Positions 27,025 to 35,728 of a DNA stretch of 64,000 nt are shown here, in pieces. The notes under the pieces are model-generated. The model saw only the letters and a list, made by a program, of their open reading frames with translations. It was not told the DNA's origin and did no database searches. Numbering within the stretch: the first letter of the stretch is position 1; each line of letters begins with the position of its first letter. Source of the stretch: JAMQKA01 sp031569985 (GTDB lineage: Bacteria; Bacteroidota; Rhodothermia; Balneolales; Balneolaceae); contig NZ_JAMQKA010000024.1 in assembly GCF_031569985.1 (NCBI RefSeq), positions 15,596-79,595 of the forward strand. Direction: 5' to 3'. The position numbers were made by a program, and so were the translations under genes.

Positions 27025-27056
27025 GCAACATAGATTAGCTATTTATATTTTGCAAA
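27025..27056 (-). promoter_or_regulatory. Possible promoter of the minus-strand GMC operon
   Basis: On the minus strand TTTG (27056-27053), a 20-base spacer and TATGTTGC (27032-27025) approximate the Bacteroidota -33 TTTG/-7 TAnnTTTG pattern. It lies 48 bases upstream of the GMC start. Confidence 0.35.
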
Positions 27057-27177
27057 TTTATTGCACAGATTATAAAAATTACCCAAAACCCTCATAAAAT
27101 TCGATTTTCAAGGCTTGCATTTCACTATTGTTTTTGGGTATTTGCGCCTCTCAACAAAAGTAAAAAAAGAGGATAAA

Positions 27178-28341
27178 ATGACACTAGACAGAAAACTGAG
27201 ATATGGTATGGTCGGAGGCGGTCCGGGCGCTTTTATCGGAGAAGTGCATCGGATGGCAGCCGCATTGGATGGAAAAATTGAACTGGTAGCGGGCGCTTTT
27301 TCTTCATCTGCTGAAAAATCGAAACAGAAGGGGGAAGAGTTAAACCTGGACCCTTCCAGGGTATATGGTTCATACCAGGAGATGGCTGAAAAAGAGAGCC
27401 AGTTACCCGAAGATGAACGCATCGATTTTGTTTCTATCGTGACGCCAAACTTTTTGCACCATCCCGTAGCGAAAACCTTTATCGAGGCGGGTTTTCACGT
27501 GGTCTGTGATAAGCCGATGACCAAAACGGTTGAAGAAGCTGAAGAACTTTGTCGATTGGTGGATGAGCATGATGTGATTTTTGCATTGACCCACAATTAT
27601 ACCGGTTATCCCATGGTTAAGGAAGCACGAGAGATGATCGAGAATGGGAAACTGGGAGAGATACGAAAAGTGGTTGTAGAATATCCACAGGGATGGCTGG
27701 CCGAACAGGTCGACAACAAACAGGCCAATTGGCGTACGGATCCTAAAAAGGCGGGTGTTTCTTCTGCTGTAGGTGATATTGGATCACATGCAGAAAATCT
27801 TGTTGAGTATATTACAGGCCTGCAAATTGAATCGCTTATTGCAGACATCAGTTCATTTGTAGAGGGCCGTGAGCTCGAAGATGATGCCAACGTATTGGTT
27901 CACTACAAAGGCGGAGCGCGTGGAATCTTATACTGTTCTCAGGTCTCAGTCGGCGAAGAAAATAACCTTAGTATAAGAGCCTACGGAACCAAAGCTGCGA
28001 TTGAGTGGAAGCAGGAAAATCCCAACTATCTGCACGTACTCTACCAAGATGGACCGGAGCAGGTCTATAAGCGCGGTAATGAGTATTTAACAGAAGCTGC
28101 TAAGCATAATTCCCGAATTCCTTCCGGACACCCTGAAGGATTTATTGAGGCCTTTGCAAATATATATGTCAATTTTGCCAATACTCTTTCAGCCAAGTTA
28201 AGCGGCGAAGATCCCGGTGAACTGGATCTCGATTTCCCAACGGTGCAAGACGGGGCACGTGGCGTAGATTTTATTCATAAAGTGATTGAAAGTGGCAAGA
28301 AAAGTAAGTGGGTGGATGTCGATTATACACCACCTTCCTAA
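27178..28341 (+). CDS. Gfo/Idh/MocA-family NAD(P)-dependent sugar oxidoreductase (cytoplasmic)
   Basis: 387 residues from ATG 27178, which has an AGAGGA ribosome-binding site; the upstream in-frame ATG at 27115 lies in the promoter region. Rossmann motif V-G-G-G-P-G-A-F at 12-19, then D-F-V-S-I-V-T-P-N, the family lysine in C-D-K-P-M-T-K (about 108) and a D-I-G-S-H-A segment of the C-terminal domain. It has no signal peptide, so it works in the cytoplasm, oxidising or re-reducing a sugar or keto-sugar. It is divergent from the second GMC pair. Together they could oxidise in the periplasm and reduce after uptake. Confidence 0.9.
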   Translation: MTLDRKLRYGMVGGGPGAFIGEVHRMAAALDGKIELVAGAFSSSAEKSKQKGEELNLDPSRVYGSYQEMAEKESQLPEDERIDFVSIVTPNFLHHPVAKTFIEAGFHVVCDKPMTKTVEEAEELCRLVDEHDVIFALTHNYTGYPMVKEAREMIENGKLGEIRKVVVEYPQGWLAEQVDNKQANWRTDPKKAGVSSAVGDIGSHAENLVEYITGLQIESLIADISSFVEGRELEDDANVLVHYKGGARGILYCSQVSVGEENNLSIRAYGTKAAIEWKQENPNYLHVLYQDGPEQVYKRGNEYLTEAAKHNSRIPSGHPEGFIEAFANIYVNFANTLSAKLSGEDPGELDLDFPTVQDGARGVDFIHKVIESGKKSKWVDVDYTPPS

Positions 28342-28367
28342 CCTTATCCCACATATAGCTTGATTCT

Positions 28368-28400
28368 AAAATCCGCCTGCGAAAGTGGGCGGATTTTTTT
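28368..28400 (+). terminator. Intrinsic terminator after Gfo/Idh gene
   Basis: AAAATCCGCC (28368-28377) pairs with GGCGGATTTT (28388-28397) over a 10-base loop, followed by T residues. Confidence 0.85.
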
Positions 28401-28443
28401 GGGTAATTTTTAAGAGATTCTCCACTAATTGGAATTTTGGGTA

Positions 28444-28479
28444 ATAAAAAAAGCTCCTGATAAGAGTTCAGGAGCTTTA
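28444..28479 (-). terminator. Intrinsic terminator of the minus-strand housekeeping run
   Basis: AAAGCTCCTGA and TCAGGAGCTTT form an 11-bp stem with a 7-base loop. Read on the minus strand it ends in a T tract and lies 24 bases beyond the stop of the TPR gene. Confidence 0.85.
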
Positions 28480-28502
28480 AATTAATTTGAAAGGCTGACA
28501 AA

Positions 28503-29195
28503 TTATTTTGCTGCCGCGGCCAGAATTCCAATAAGTCGCTCAGCTTCCGGCACTTGGTTACTGTTGGGATATTCATCCAGAATTAACTGGGCATATTCCC
28601 GAGCCTGTGCAGTATTGCCTGCATCATAGAAAGCGTTGGCCGCTTCCAAATAATTATACGGGGTTGTGGAGTCGTTTTCATCCCATTCGGCTGCTTCTAG
28701 GTAGGTTTGAGCGGCTTGTTCATGCTGACCCAAGTCAGTATAAAGAACTCCTTTAAAAGAGAGTGGGCCAACTCCCAGGATTCCTACCGGAACTTCATAG
28801 CTTTCCATATAGCTGAGGGCCGCTTCCGTGTTGCCCAAATTATATTCACAAACAGCAGCATAATAGCGCGCCAAATTTCCGGCATTAGTACCGCCGTAAT
28901 TATTGATAATCTGCTCAAATCCCACGGTAAAATCTTCGTCAGATCCAGTAAGTGCACTTTGAAAATTTGACTGCAGGAAAAAAGTCTCAGCCGGGCCCAT
29001 AAGCTGTTGTGCTTGTTGTTCCTGGGATTGGGAGTAGTAATAATACCCAATGCCCCCGGCAATGATCAGAATCAATGCAATAGCTCCACCAATAATTGCA
29101 TTTTTGTTCTGCTCATATACGCCCTGAACCCGTTCAACTGATTGAATCAGCGGGTCCTGTTCCAGTTCTTCTTTGGTCATTCGTCGTTTAGCCAT
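28503..29195 (-). CDS. Membrane-anchored tetratricopeptide-repeat protein (YfgM-like)
   Basis: 230 residues: a short charged cytoplasmic N-terminus (M-A-K-R-R-M-T-K-E-E), one transmembrane helix at about 34-54, then periplasmic TPR-type helices (N-L-A-R-Y-Y-A-A-V-C-E-Y-N-L-G-N-T-E-A-A-type repeat near 105-125, and Y-L-E-A-A-N-A-F-Y-D-A-G-N near 180). The topology matches YfgM-like ancillary proteins of the secretion/chaperone network, but TPR proteins are hard to assign. It is the last gene of the minus-strand block and is followed by a terminator. Confidence 0.8.
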   Translation of the reverse strand: MAKRRMTKEELEQDPLIQSVERVQGVYEQNKNAIIGGAIALILIIAGGIGYYYYSQSQEQQAQQLMGPAETFFLQSNFQSALTGSDEDFTVGFEQIINNYGGTNAGNLARYYAAVCEYNLGNTEAALSYMESYEVPVGILGVGPLSFKGVLYTDLGQHEQAAQTYLEAAEWDENDSTTPYNYLEAANAFYDAGNTAQAREYAQLILDEYPNSNQVPEAERLIGILAAAAK

Positions 29196-29318
29196 TGTAA
29201 CCTTCGTATATCAATTTTGAGCTGAAATTTTGAGTGGTCAAAATTAGTATTGTTTTGGCACTTCCCAAAATAGAATATTTGTTCTTTTGACCGCTTCTAT
29301 TTTTGTTCGGTTGTCTCG

Positions 29319-30014
29319 TTAATTTAACGGATTAAGCTTTCCTTTATTAAGTTCGTACGTCTGATCGCATCGCCCGGCGATATCTTTTTCATGGGTGATC
29401 AGCAAAATACTGACGCCATCTTTTTCCCGGAGCTCAAAAAGATATTCAAGTACAATTTCAGTATTGGCATCGTCCAGGTTGCCGGTAGGCTCATCAGCCA
29501 GGATGAGGGAGGGGTTGTTCATGAGCGCCCGGGCCATAGATACACGTTGCTGCTCGCCGCCCGATAGTTCGGTGGGACGGTGTTCAGCTCGTCCCGGAAT
29601 GCCGAAACGATTCAGAAGCTCCATAGCGCGCTCTTCTGAGGGCTTAATTTCCTTCCCTGCTATCAGAGCTGGCATGAGCACATTTTCAAGCGCCGAAAAC
29701 TCGGGCAAAAGGTGATGAAACTGGAATACGAAGCCGAGTTGCCGGTTGCGAAAATCAGCCAGCTCTTCTGACTTCAAATCATATATCGATTTTGAGTTCC
29801 ACAAAATTTCACCCGAATCGGGGCGGTCCAATCCCCCCAGCACATGCAGAAGGGTACTTTTTCCGCTTCCACTCGGGCCTACAACTGAGACGATAGCCCC
29901 GGAGTCAATTCTGATCGTACAGTCGTTAAGTACTGTTAAGGCTCCATTGCCGGTCTTGGCGGGATAGGTCTTCACAATATTCGAGCCGGTAAGTATTGAG
30001 GGGCTGTTTTCCAT
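29319..30014 (-). CDS. lolD: ABC transporter ATP-binding protein, LolD/MacB-type
   Basis: 231 residues with Walker A G-P-S-G-S-G-K-S-T at 46-54, Q-loop, signature L-S-G-G-E-Q-Q-R-V, Walker B L-I-L-A-D-E-P-T-G-N-L-D and an H-loop (L-I-T-H-E). The sequence pattern L-L-H-V-L-G-G-L-D-R-P-D-S-G-E is characteristic of the LolD/MacB subgroup, which energises lipoprotein release from the inner membrane or related exports. No permease gene is adjacent, so LolD is inferred from sequence style. Many predicted lipoproteins in this window would need such a system. It starts 12 bases after the YmdB-like gene. Confidence 0.82.
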   Translation of the reverse strand: MENSPSILTGSNIVKTYPAKTGNGALTVLNDCTIRIDSGAIVSVVGPSGSGKSTLLHVLGGLDRPDSGEILWNSKSIYDLKSEELADFRNRQLGFVFQFHHLLPEFSALENVLMPALIAGKEIKPSEERAMELLNRFGIPGRAEHRPTELSGGEQQRVSMARALMNNPSLILADEPTGNLDDANTEIVLEYLFELREKDGVSILLITHEKDIAGRCDQTYELNKGKLNPLN

Positions 30015-30026
30015 GGGAATTACTGA

Positions 30027-30845
30027 TCACTCTTCAAGTGTGCTGTTGTTGAAGCTGGGATATACTATCGACTCAATATGCTTGCATTTGTTTGTTTCCA
30101 GGTCCACAACACAATTAACGGCGCATACATGATTATTCCCATTGGCAATTTGATAGCGTTGGTGGGTACCAAGCATAAATCGTTTCATTGAGACGTTTTT
30201 GTCCATTCCGAGCACTGAGTCAAACGAGCCGGTCATCCCGGCATCACTGATATACCCCATCCCTTTTGGAAGGATTCGGGCATCGTTGGTAGGAACATGG
30301 GTATGAGTGCCCACAAAAACGGCAGCTTTGCCATCCAGGTGCCATGCCAGGGCCATTTTTTCGGCGGTTGCCTCAGCGTGGAAGTCGATGAAAACGGTAT
30401 CGGTTTCTTCCTTAATTCGATCTAAGGCCCAATCAGCAGTTGAGAAGGGATCATCGATAGCCTGCATAAAGGTTCTTCCCTGGAGATTAAGCACTCCGAT
30501 CTTATGGTCAAAATCAGGGATCTCATAGATACCGTATCCATAACCGGGATTTCCTTTGGGATAGTTGAGCGGCCGAAGGATCTCGTGGTTGTTCTTCATG
30601 TAGGAGAAGACTTTCCACTTGGCAAAAGAATGGTTTCCACCTGTAATGACATGGACGCCCAAATCGTGCAGGTTGCTTATAATTGAGCGATTAATCCCGT
30701 GCCCTTCGTGCGAGTTTTCACCGTTGGCAATAACAAAATCGGCTTCATACTTCTCAATAAGTCCGGGAAGTACCGTTTGCAGGAGGCTGAGGCCCGGTTC
30801 ACCGACGATATCACCAATAAAAAGAATGTTCAATTTTTTACTCAT
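30027..30845 (-). CDS. YmdB-like metallophosphoesterase (TIGR00282 family)
   Basis: 272 residues. Metal-binding motifs of the YmdB phosphodiesterase family are in order: F-I-G-D-I-V-G-E-P-G at the N-terminus, A-N-G-E-N-S-H-E-G-H-G near 40-50, G-G-N-H-S near 70, D-F-H-A-E-A-T-A-E-K near 155 and G-T-H-T-H-V-P-T near 180. Characterised members hydrolyse 2',3'-cyclic nucleotides and affect RNA turnover and biofilm behaviour. It lies between zapA and the LolD-like gene. The 214-base gap before it holds no gene I can support. Confidence 0.9.
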   Translation of the reverse strand: MSKKLNILFIGDIVGEPGLSLLQTVLPGLIEKYEADFVIANGENSHEGHGINRSIISNLHDLGVHVITGGNHSFAKWKVFSYMKNNHEILRPLNYPKGNPGYGYGIYEIPDFDHKIGVLNLQGRTFMQAIDDPFSTADWALDRIKEETDTVFIDFHAEATAEKMALAWHLDGKAAVFVGTHTHVPTNDARILPKGMGYISDAGMTGSFDSVLGMDKNVSMKRFMLGTHQRYQIANGNNHVCAVNCVVDLETNKCKHIESIVYPSFNNSTLEE

Positions 30846-31059
30846 AATCCAAATAATCTCCGGTTTGTTGATCTTTAGAACCGGTAGTCATCAAATTCAT
30901 TTAGCAGAGTTCGATAAATAAGAAGCACAAAGGTAAGGAATATTAAATGGTATTCAGAATGGGAATTTTAAAGACGGGGAAGTGGGTATTGAGATACTAA
31001 AAGCTGTAGTTGGGCAGCTGAAAGGGAATGATTCTTATACATTGCTCAGTAAAACAGGC

Positions 31060-31359
31060 TTATTGGCTTACGCTTATTTCTTCAATGAACTCTTCAAGGG
31101 ACTCATTAACATCCTGCATTAGTTTATCCTCTTTTTTGTTGAGTTCACGGTTACGCCGGCGTTCTTCGAAAATTTCTTCCGCAAGGCTGAGTGCCGCCAA
31201 GACCATTACAGTAGTCTCCTGTTGCTTTTTGAGCTCTTTTTTATACTGCATAAACCGGTCGTCGACATATTGTGCAATTCGACGCATTGTCTCTTCTTCC
31301 GACTCTTCAACCTTGATGGGATACTGTTTCCCGAGGATCGTTATTTTTATTGATTTCAT
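31060..31359 (-). CDS. zapA: Cell division protein ZapA
   Basis: 99 residues with the ZapA N-terminal domain (I-T-I-L-G-K-Q-Y-P-I-K, E-E-T-M-R-R-I-A-Q-Y-V-D-D-R) followed by a long coiled-coil helix (L-A-A-L-S-L-A-E-E-I-F-E-E-R-R). ZapA crosslinks FtsZ filaments at the division ring. Its ATG overlaps the stop of the upstream coiled-coil gene by four bases (ATGA), so the two are translationally coupled. Confidence 0.88.
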   Translation of the reverse strand: MKSIKITILGKQYPIKVEESEEETMRRIAQYVDDRFMQYKKELKKQQETTVMVLAALSLAEEIFEERRRNRELNKKEDKLMQDVNESLEEFIEEISVSQ

Positions 31360-31616
31360 TGCCCGTTTTCCTCCAGGTGATCGTCAATTTTTGAGATAAG
31401 TCCCAATACCTGGTGCCGCAACGCAAGCCGCTCGCTCTCCGCCATTGCCGAGAAAATATCGGTTTGGCCGTCCTGGATCTCCTCAATTTTCTCGCGGAGA
31501 CGGTTGTTTTCTTTTTCCAGCTCTTTGATCTGATCCTTGAGCTGGTCAACCTCACCACGGATCTGGTTGAGAAGCTTATTGAACTGTTGATGATATGGAC
31601 TATCGTTTGTCAGCAC
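31356..31616 (-). CDS. Small coiled-coil protein upstream of zapA
   Basis: 86 residues dominated by a heptad-patterned coiled coil at about 12-50 (L-L-N-Q-I-R-G-E-V-D-Q-L-K-D-Q-I, then E-K-E-N-N-R-L-R-E-K-I). It has no membrane segment or signal peptide. I do not assign a family. It lies 8 bases after pheT and overlaps zapA by 4 bases. Small coiled-coil genes in this position are common in Bacteroidota, and a ZapB-like division role is a guess based only on size and coupling. Confidence 0.75.
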   Translation of the reverse strand: MLTNDSPYHQQFNKLLNQIRGEVDQLKDQIKELEKENNRLREKIEEIQDGQTDIFSAMAESERLALRHQVLGLISKIDDHLEENGQ

Positions 31617-31624
31617 CTAATGAA

Positions 31625-34033
31625 TTACGCTCGTAATGTTGCAGAATACTGTTCCTTCAGCACATTTAATACTTCTTCAATAATAGGCTCTACATCATTG
31701 ATAGTCAACGTCTTATTCTTATCAAGGAAAGACAAACGGAAAGCGACGCTTTTCTTCGCTTCGCCTATCGATTCTCCTTCAAATACATCGAATATATCGA
31801 TACTTCTGAGCTTTTCTCCGGCGGTATCCTCAATTGTTTGCATCAAATCGCCGGCGGCAATATTTGCATTTACTACCACCGCTAGATCGAACTCGAATGG
31901 GGGATATTTTGAAACAGGATCGTACCCTTCCTGGGATAATTGTTCTAGTAACTGCTCAATTTTAGTGACCGAGAATTCGGCTGCAAACGTAGGTTGTTCA
32001 ATCTCAAGATGTTCCAGCATCTCTTGCTTAACCTCGTAAAGCGATCCAATCTCTACTTCATTCACAGCATAAATCAAGCGTTCTTTATCAACCCTTTGGT
32101 TTACATGCCGGAGTATCCCGAGCTGTTTTAACAATGCGTTTACATTTGATTTTAAATCAAACAGATCATAGGGCTGAGGCTCGGCATTCCAGTACTCAAT
32201 GTTTTTGAGGCCTGCCAGCCCTATCAGCAAGCTGGTTTCTTCCTGTATCCCTTCGAAATAAGTGCCTTCCTCAGCTTTTTGGAATGTATTTCCAACTTCA
32301 AAGAATCGCACTTCGCTGTTTTTCCGGTTGAAGTTGTATGCAACTGCTTTCAGGAACCCGTAGAGCAGGGAAGGGCGGAGGGTAGTCATCTCTTTGGAAA
32401 TTGGATTCAGGGTGTTAATCATCTGATCCAGCTCTCCGAGATAAGTGGCATCCTCTTCCGGCATAAGGGAGTTGGTGTAAATCTCTTTGAATCGCAGGCT
32501 TTTTACCGCATCCCGAATGCGAACCATCAGTTTTTCATGGTCACTGATCGGCTCGGGTGAGATAAACTTGGCGTGTTTCGGTGCTTCAATGTTATTGTAG
32601 TCATACAAACGGCCCACTTCCTCAATCAGGTCCACTTCACGTTCCAGGTCGGGTCGAAATGTGGGAATTTTATACGTGAGCGTTTCCTCATCTTCGGAAA
32701 CCAGTTCGAGTTCGAGCCCTTGAAGGATATCCTTTACTTCCCCGAGATCCAGCTCGGTGCCCAACAAGCGATTTACATAGCCGAGACGCAGATCCAGTTC
32801 CATAGACTCCGTTCTCACCGGATGCACGTCAGTACAGCCCTCAACAATAGTACCGCCGGCTACTTTTGCAATAAGTTCAGCGCACCGTTCGGCGGCAATG
32901 CGCTGCAGCTGTGGATCGATACCCCGCTCAAAACGATATGAGGCATCCGTTTGCAGGTTCTGCTCTTTGGCTGTTTTTCGGATGGTCCCGGGATCGAAAT
33001 AGGCACTTTCCACCAGGATCTCGGTCGTTTCTTCATCCACCTCGGAATCCACGCCACCCATCACACCGGCGATCGCCACAGGTCCTTCACCATCACAGAT
33101 GAAAAGTGTGCCGGCAGGGCATGTTCGTTTTATATGATCCAATGTTTCAAACTCAATCTCTTTCTCAAAATCCTTGACGACGATCTTCTTACCGCGGATC
33201 GTCTGGTAATCAAAGGCGTGAAGCGGCTGACCGAGCTCCAGCAGTACGTAGTTGGTGATATCGACCACATTGTTTACCGGTCGCACGCCAACGGCCTTGA
33301 GCCGATTCTTAATCCATGCGGGAGATTCAGCGATGGTTACGCCCTTCACCATCTTGCCCACATAGCGATGGCATTTTTCCTCATTTTCTATTTGAATGTC
33401 GATCTCTTTTTCAATCGGTTTCGGATCATCAAAATCCTCTTCAAACGGCTTCTTAAGCTCCAGGTCTAATGCTGCAGCCAAGTCACGGGCCACACCCAGG
33501 TGACAGGTGGCGTCGGGGCGATTGGGAGAGATCTCAATATCGATCACGGTATCTTCATACAGATCGAGCACACTGCTGATCGGGCTTCCCACTTCCACGC
33601 CGTTTTGGAGCACCATGATACCCGAGTGATCGTCACTGATGCCCAGTTCACTTTCGGAGCATATCATCCCTCTTGACTCTTCTCCGCGGAGTTTGGCTTC
33701 CCGGATCACGAAAGGTTCACCGTTTTCCAATTTGAGCGGCAGGGTAGTGCCCACAGTTGCGACCGGCACATTTTGGTCTTTAGCTACATTATCGGCGCCA
33801 CATACAATCTGGACCCGCTCCTTACCCAAGTCCACTTTACAAAGTCGCAGTCGGTCGGCATTGGGGTGTTCGCTAACTTCCAGCACTTTCCCTACGACAA
33901 CGCCGTCGAGACTGCTGCCTATTTTTTCAATGGAATCGACTTCCAGCCCGATGAGCGTCAGCTTTTCTGCCGTTTCCTCGGGACTCAGGTCGAAATCAAT
34001 AAATTCTTTTAGCCAGTTATATGAAATCTTCAT
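31625..34033 (-). CDS. pheT: Phenylalanine--tRNA ligase beta subunit
   Basis: 802 residues, full length. It has an N-terminal tRNA-binding (EMAP-like) domain (V-V-G-K-V-L-E-V-S-E-H-P-N-A-D-R-L near 46-62), B3/B4 editing region (Y-V-L-L-E-L-G-Q-P-L-H-A-F-D), B5 (G-R-L-Y-D-Y-N-N-I) and a C-terminal FDX-ACB anticodon-binding domain (K-Y-P-P-F-E-F-D-L-A-V-V). It forms the alpha2-beta2 enzyme with PheS, encoded 115 bases upstream; such a gap within pheST is wider than usual and contains an inverted repeat. Confidence 0.97.
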   Translation of the reverse strand: MKISYNWLKEFIDFDLSPEETAEKLTLIGLEVDSIEKIGSSLDGVVVGKVLEVSEHPNADRLRLCKVDLGKERVQIVCGADNVAKDQNVPVATVGTTLPLKLENGEPFVIREAKLRGEESRGMICSESELGISDDHSGIMVLQNGVEVGSPISSVLDLYEDTVIDIEISPNRPDATCHLGVARDLAAALDLELKKPFEEDFDDPKPIEKEIDIQIENEEKCHRYVGKMVKGVTIAESPAWIKNRLKAVGVRPVNNVVDITNYVLLELGQPLHAFDYQTIRGKKIVVKDFEKEIEFETLDHIKRTCPAGTLFICDGEGPVAIAGVMGGVDSEVDEETTEILVESAYFDPGTIRKTAKEQNLQTDASYRFERGIDPQLQRIAAERCAELIAKVAGGTIVEGCTDVHPVRTESMELDLRLGYVNRLLGTELDLGEVKDILQGLELELVSEDEETLTYKIPTFRPDLEREVDLIEEVGRLYDYNNIEAPKHAKFISPEPISDHEKLMVRIRDAVKSLRFKEIYTNSLMPEEDATYLGELDQMINTLNPISKEMTTLRPSLLYGFLKAVAYNFNRKNSEVRFFEVGNTFQKAEEGTYFEGIQEETSLLIGLAGLKNIEYWNAEPQPYDLFDLKSNVNALLKQLGILRHVNQRVDKERLIYAVNEVEIGSLYEVKQEMLEHLEIEQPTFAAEFSVTKIEQLLEQLSQEGYDPVSKYPPFEFDLAVVVNANIAAGDLMQTIEDTAGEKLRSIDIFDVFEGESIGEAKKSVAFRLSFLDKNKTLTINDVEPIIEEVLNVLKEQYSATLRA

Positions 34034-34084
34034 TGCTTAACATTGAATCTTTAATGGAACACTGCTAAAGCTGATTGTGAGGAT

Positions 34085-34123
34085 TTACACAGATAAATTA
34101 AATCAGCAAACCTATCTGTGTAA
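34085..34123. repeat. Inverted repeat in the pheS-pheT gap
   Basis: TTACACAGATA (34085-34095) is exactly complementary to TATCTGTGTAA (34113-34123) with a 17-base loop. The right side continues with CCGTGTCAACCGTGTTC, a short tandem of CCGTGT units. The motif looks like the degenerate ACACAGAT-type intergenic repeats found in many genomes rather than a terminator, since there is no T tract. Confidence 0.5.
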
Positions 34124-34148
34124 CCGTGTCAACCGTGTTCCAATTTCA

Positions 34149-35156
34149 TTAATCAAATTGTTCTAAGAAGCGGGTGTCATTTTCATAGAATGTGCGTATA
34201 TCATTGATACCGTGCCGTAGCATGGCTATACGGTCCACACCCATCCCCCAGGCAAATCCAGTGTACTTTTCTGGATCAATGTCCACCGATTTAAACACAT
34301 TTGGATCCACCATACCGGAGCCAAGAATCTCCAGCCATTTCCCGTCCCCGTTTGCTTCCCACCAGATATCCATCTCGAGGCTGGGTTCCGTAAACGGGAA
34401 AAAACCGGGACGCAGGCGATACGTAACATCACTGCCGAACATCAGCTTGGCAAAGCTGATCAGCGTTTCCTTAAGCTCTGCTACGCTGACATCCGTATCT
34501 ACGTATAGCGCTTCCACCTGGTGAAACAGGAAATACGATTTGGGACTCACAGCCTCATTTCGATACACCTTGCCAGGTGCTATGATCCGGATGGGCGGTT
34601 CCCGCCTCTGCATCTCCCGGATTTGAATAGGGGAGGTGTGGGTACGGAGTACCAGGTCCTGCTCTTCCGGGTCGTCATGCTTGCGGATAAAAAACGTATC
34701 CTGTTCGTCACGAGCCGGGTGATTCGGCGGAAAATTCAGTGCTGTGAAGTTGTGAAAATCGTCCTCAATTTCGGGTCCGTCGGCAATAGAAAAACCCAGC
34801 CGGTAAAAAATTTCCTTCATCTCGTTCAGCGTCTGGGTCAGTGGGTGGTAGGAGCCCACCGTCATAGGGGCTGTTGGCAGCGTGAGGTCGTCGAGCGCAC
34901 TTACCTGACGAGCCTCTTTCTTTTCCAGCTTTTCCTTGGCATCGTCAAACTTATTTTGTGCCAGATTCTTTACCTCGTTCATCGCTTTTCCAACTGTCGC
35001 CTTCTCCTCATTGGGTACTTCACCCATTTTGGAGAACATCGTCTGAACTTTGCCCTTTCGGGAGAGGAATTCCAGTCGGAAAGCCTCCAGCTCTTCCTCA
35101 TCGGTGATAGGAAACGCTTCAACTTCGTTTTTTATCGTTTCAATATAATCAAGCAT
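34149..35156 (-). CDS. pheS: Phenylalanine--tRNA ligase alpha subunit
   Basis: 335 residues from ATG at 35156 (M-L-D-Y-I-E-T-I); an upstream in-frame ATG at 35189 would add eleven residues that do not fit the family. It has an N-terminal coiled-coil domain, then class II catalytic motifs: motif 1 around Q-T-L-N-E-M-K-E-I-F, motif 2 F-H-Q-V-E-A-L-Y-V-D and motif 3 G-F-A-W-G-M-G-V-D-R-I-A-M-L-R near the C-terminus. It charges tRNA-Phe together with PheT. A terminator at 35283-35327 separates it from rplT, so it likely has its own promoter in 35157-35282. Confidence 0.97.
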   Translation of the reverse strand: MLDYIETIKNEVEAFPITDEEELEAFRLEFLSRKGKVQTMFSKMGEVPNEEKATVGKAMNEVKNLAQNKFDDAKEKLEKKEARQVSALDDLTLPTAPMTVGSYHPLTQTLNEMKEIFYRLGFSIADGPEIEDDFHNFTALNFPPNHPARDEQDTFFIRKHDDPEEQDLVLRTHTSPIQIREMQRREPPIRIIAPGKVYRNEAVSPKSYFLFHQVEALYVDTDVSVAELKETLISFAKLMFGSDVTYRLRPGFFPFTEPSLEMDIWWEANGDGKWLEILGSGMVDPNVFKSVDIDPEKYTGFAWGMGVDRIAMLRHGINDIRTFYENDTRFLEQFD

Positions 35157-35282
35157 CACAAATATTATCTGTCGGTATAAACAGTACAAATAGTCAGCAC
35201 GGAAATATAATAATTAGTTTGTTGTACTTCGTATTGCGTACTGCTGGTAGATGGAGTTGAGTATTTTGGTTTTATCCTAAAT

Positions 35283-35327
35283 AAAAAAACCGACAAACCT
35301 TACCCTTTTGAATAAGATCTGCCGGTT
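35283..35327 (-). terminator. Intrinsic terminator of the infC-rpmI-rplT transcript
   Basis: Read on the minus strand, a 15-base arm (35327-35313) pairs with 35302-35288, including three G-U wobbles, over a 10-base loop. It is followed by a seven-T tract (35289-35283). Confidence 0.8.
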
Positions 35328-35349
35328 ATAAAATCAAACTGTGAACCGT

Positions 35350-35697
35350 TTATGCCGTTGCTTCTTCAACAATAGCGGTGAACGTTTCCGGATCACGCAC
35401 GGCCAGATCGGCCAATACTTTGCGATTGATTTCAATATCTTTCTTTTTGAGGGCTCCCATCAATTTGGAATAGGTCGTATCGTTCTGACGGGCAGCTGCA
35501 TTAATGCGTGTGATCCAGAGTCGTCGGAATTCACGTTTGCGAACTTTGCGGTCGCGATACTGGTACAGCATCCCTTTTTCAACCGCGTTTTTCGCAAATT
35601 TATACACATTTTTACGCTTGCCCCAGTAACCTTTCGCCTGTTTCAGAATCTTACGGCGACGGCGACGGGAAGCCACCTTGTTTCTTGCTCGTGGCAT
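35350..35697 (-). CDS. rplT: 50S ribosomal protein L20
   Basis: 115 residues, normal length. Contains the L20 signature A-K-G-Y-W-G-K-R-K-N-V and the C-terminal R-L-W-I-T-R-I-N-A-A-A-R region. It binds 23S rRNA early in large-subunit assembly. It lies 31 bases after rpmI in the conserved infC-rpmI-rplT order and is followed by a terminator. In several bacteria L20 represses its own operon; no clear L20-leader fold was recognised here. Confidence 0.97.
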   Translation of the reverse strand: MPRARNKVASRRRRRKILKQAKGYWGKRKNVYKFAKNAVEKGMLYQYRDRKVRKREFRRLWITRINAAARQNDTTYSKLMGALKKKDIEINRKVLADLAVRDPETFTAIVEEATA

Positions 35698-35728
35698 TTT
35701 TGTCTTATGTGTTTAAAGTTAGTATTGG

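Noticed and set aside
30846..31059. Possible 6S RNA between zapA and the YmdB-like gene
   Set aside because: The location is one where 6S RNA is sometimes found, but I could not build a long interrupted hairpin with a central bubble; only a short CCGGTT/AACCGG stem is visible near 30865-30890. A covariance-model search would settle it.
31413..32039. 208-codon plus-strand frame across pheT and the coiled-coil gene
   Set aside because: It is the antisense shadow of two well-supported genes, including the conserved pheT C-terminus.
34085..34123. Terminator between pheS and pheT
   Set aside because: The inverted repeat lacks a T tract and has a long loop; it fits a degenerate dispersed repeat better.
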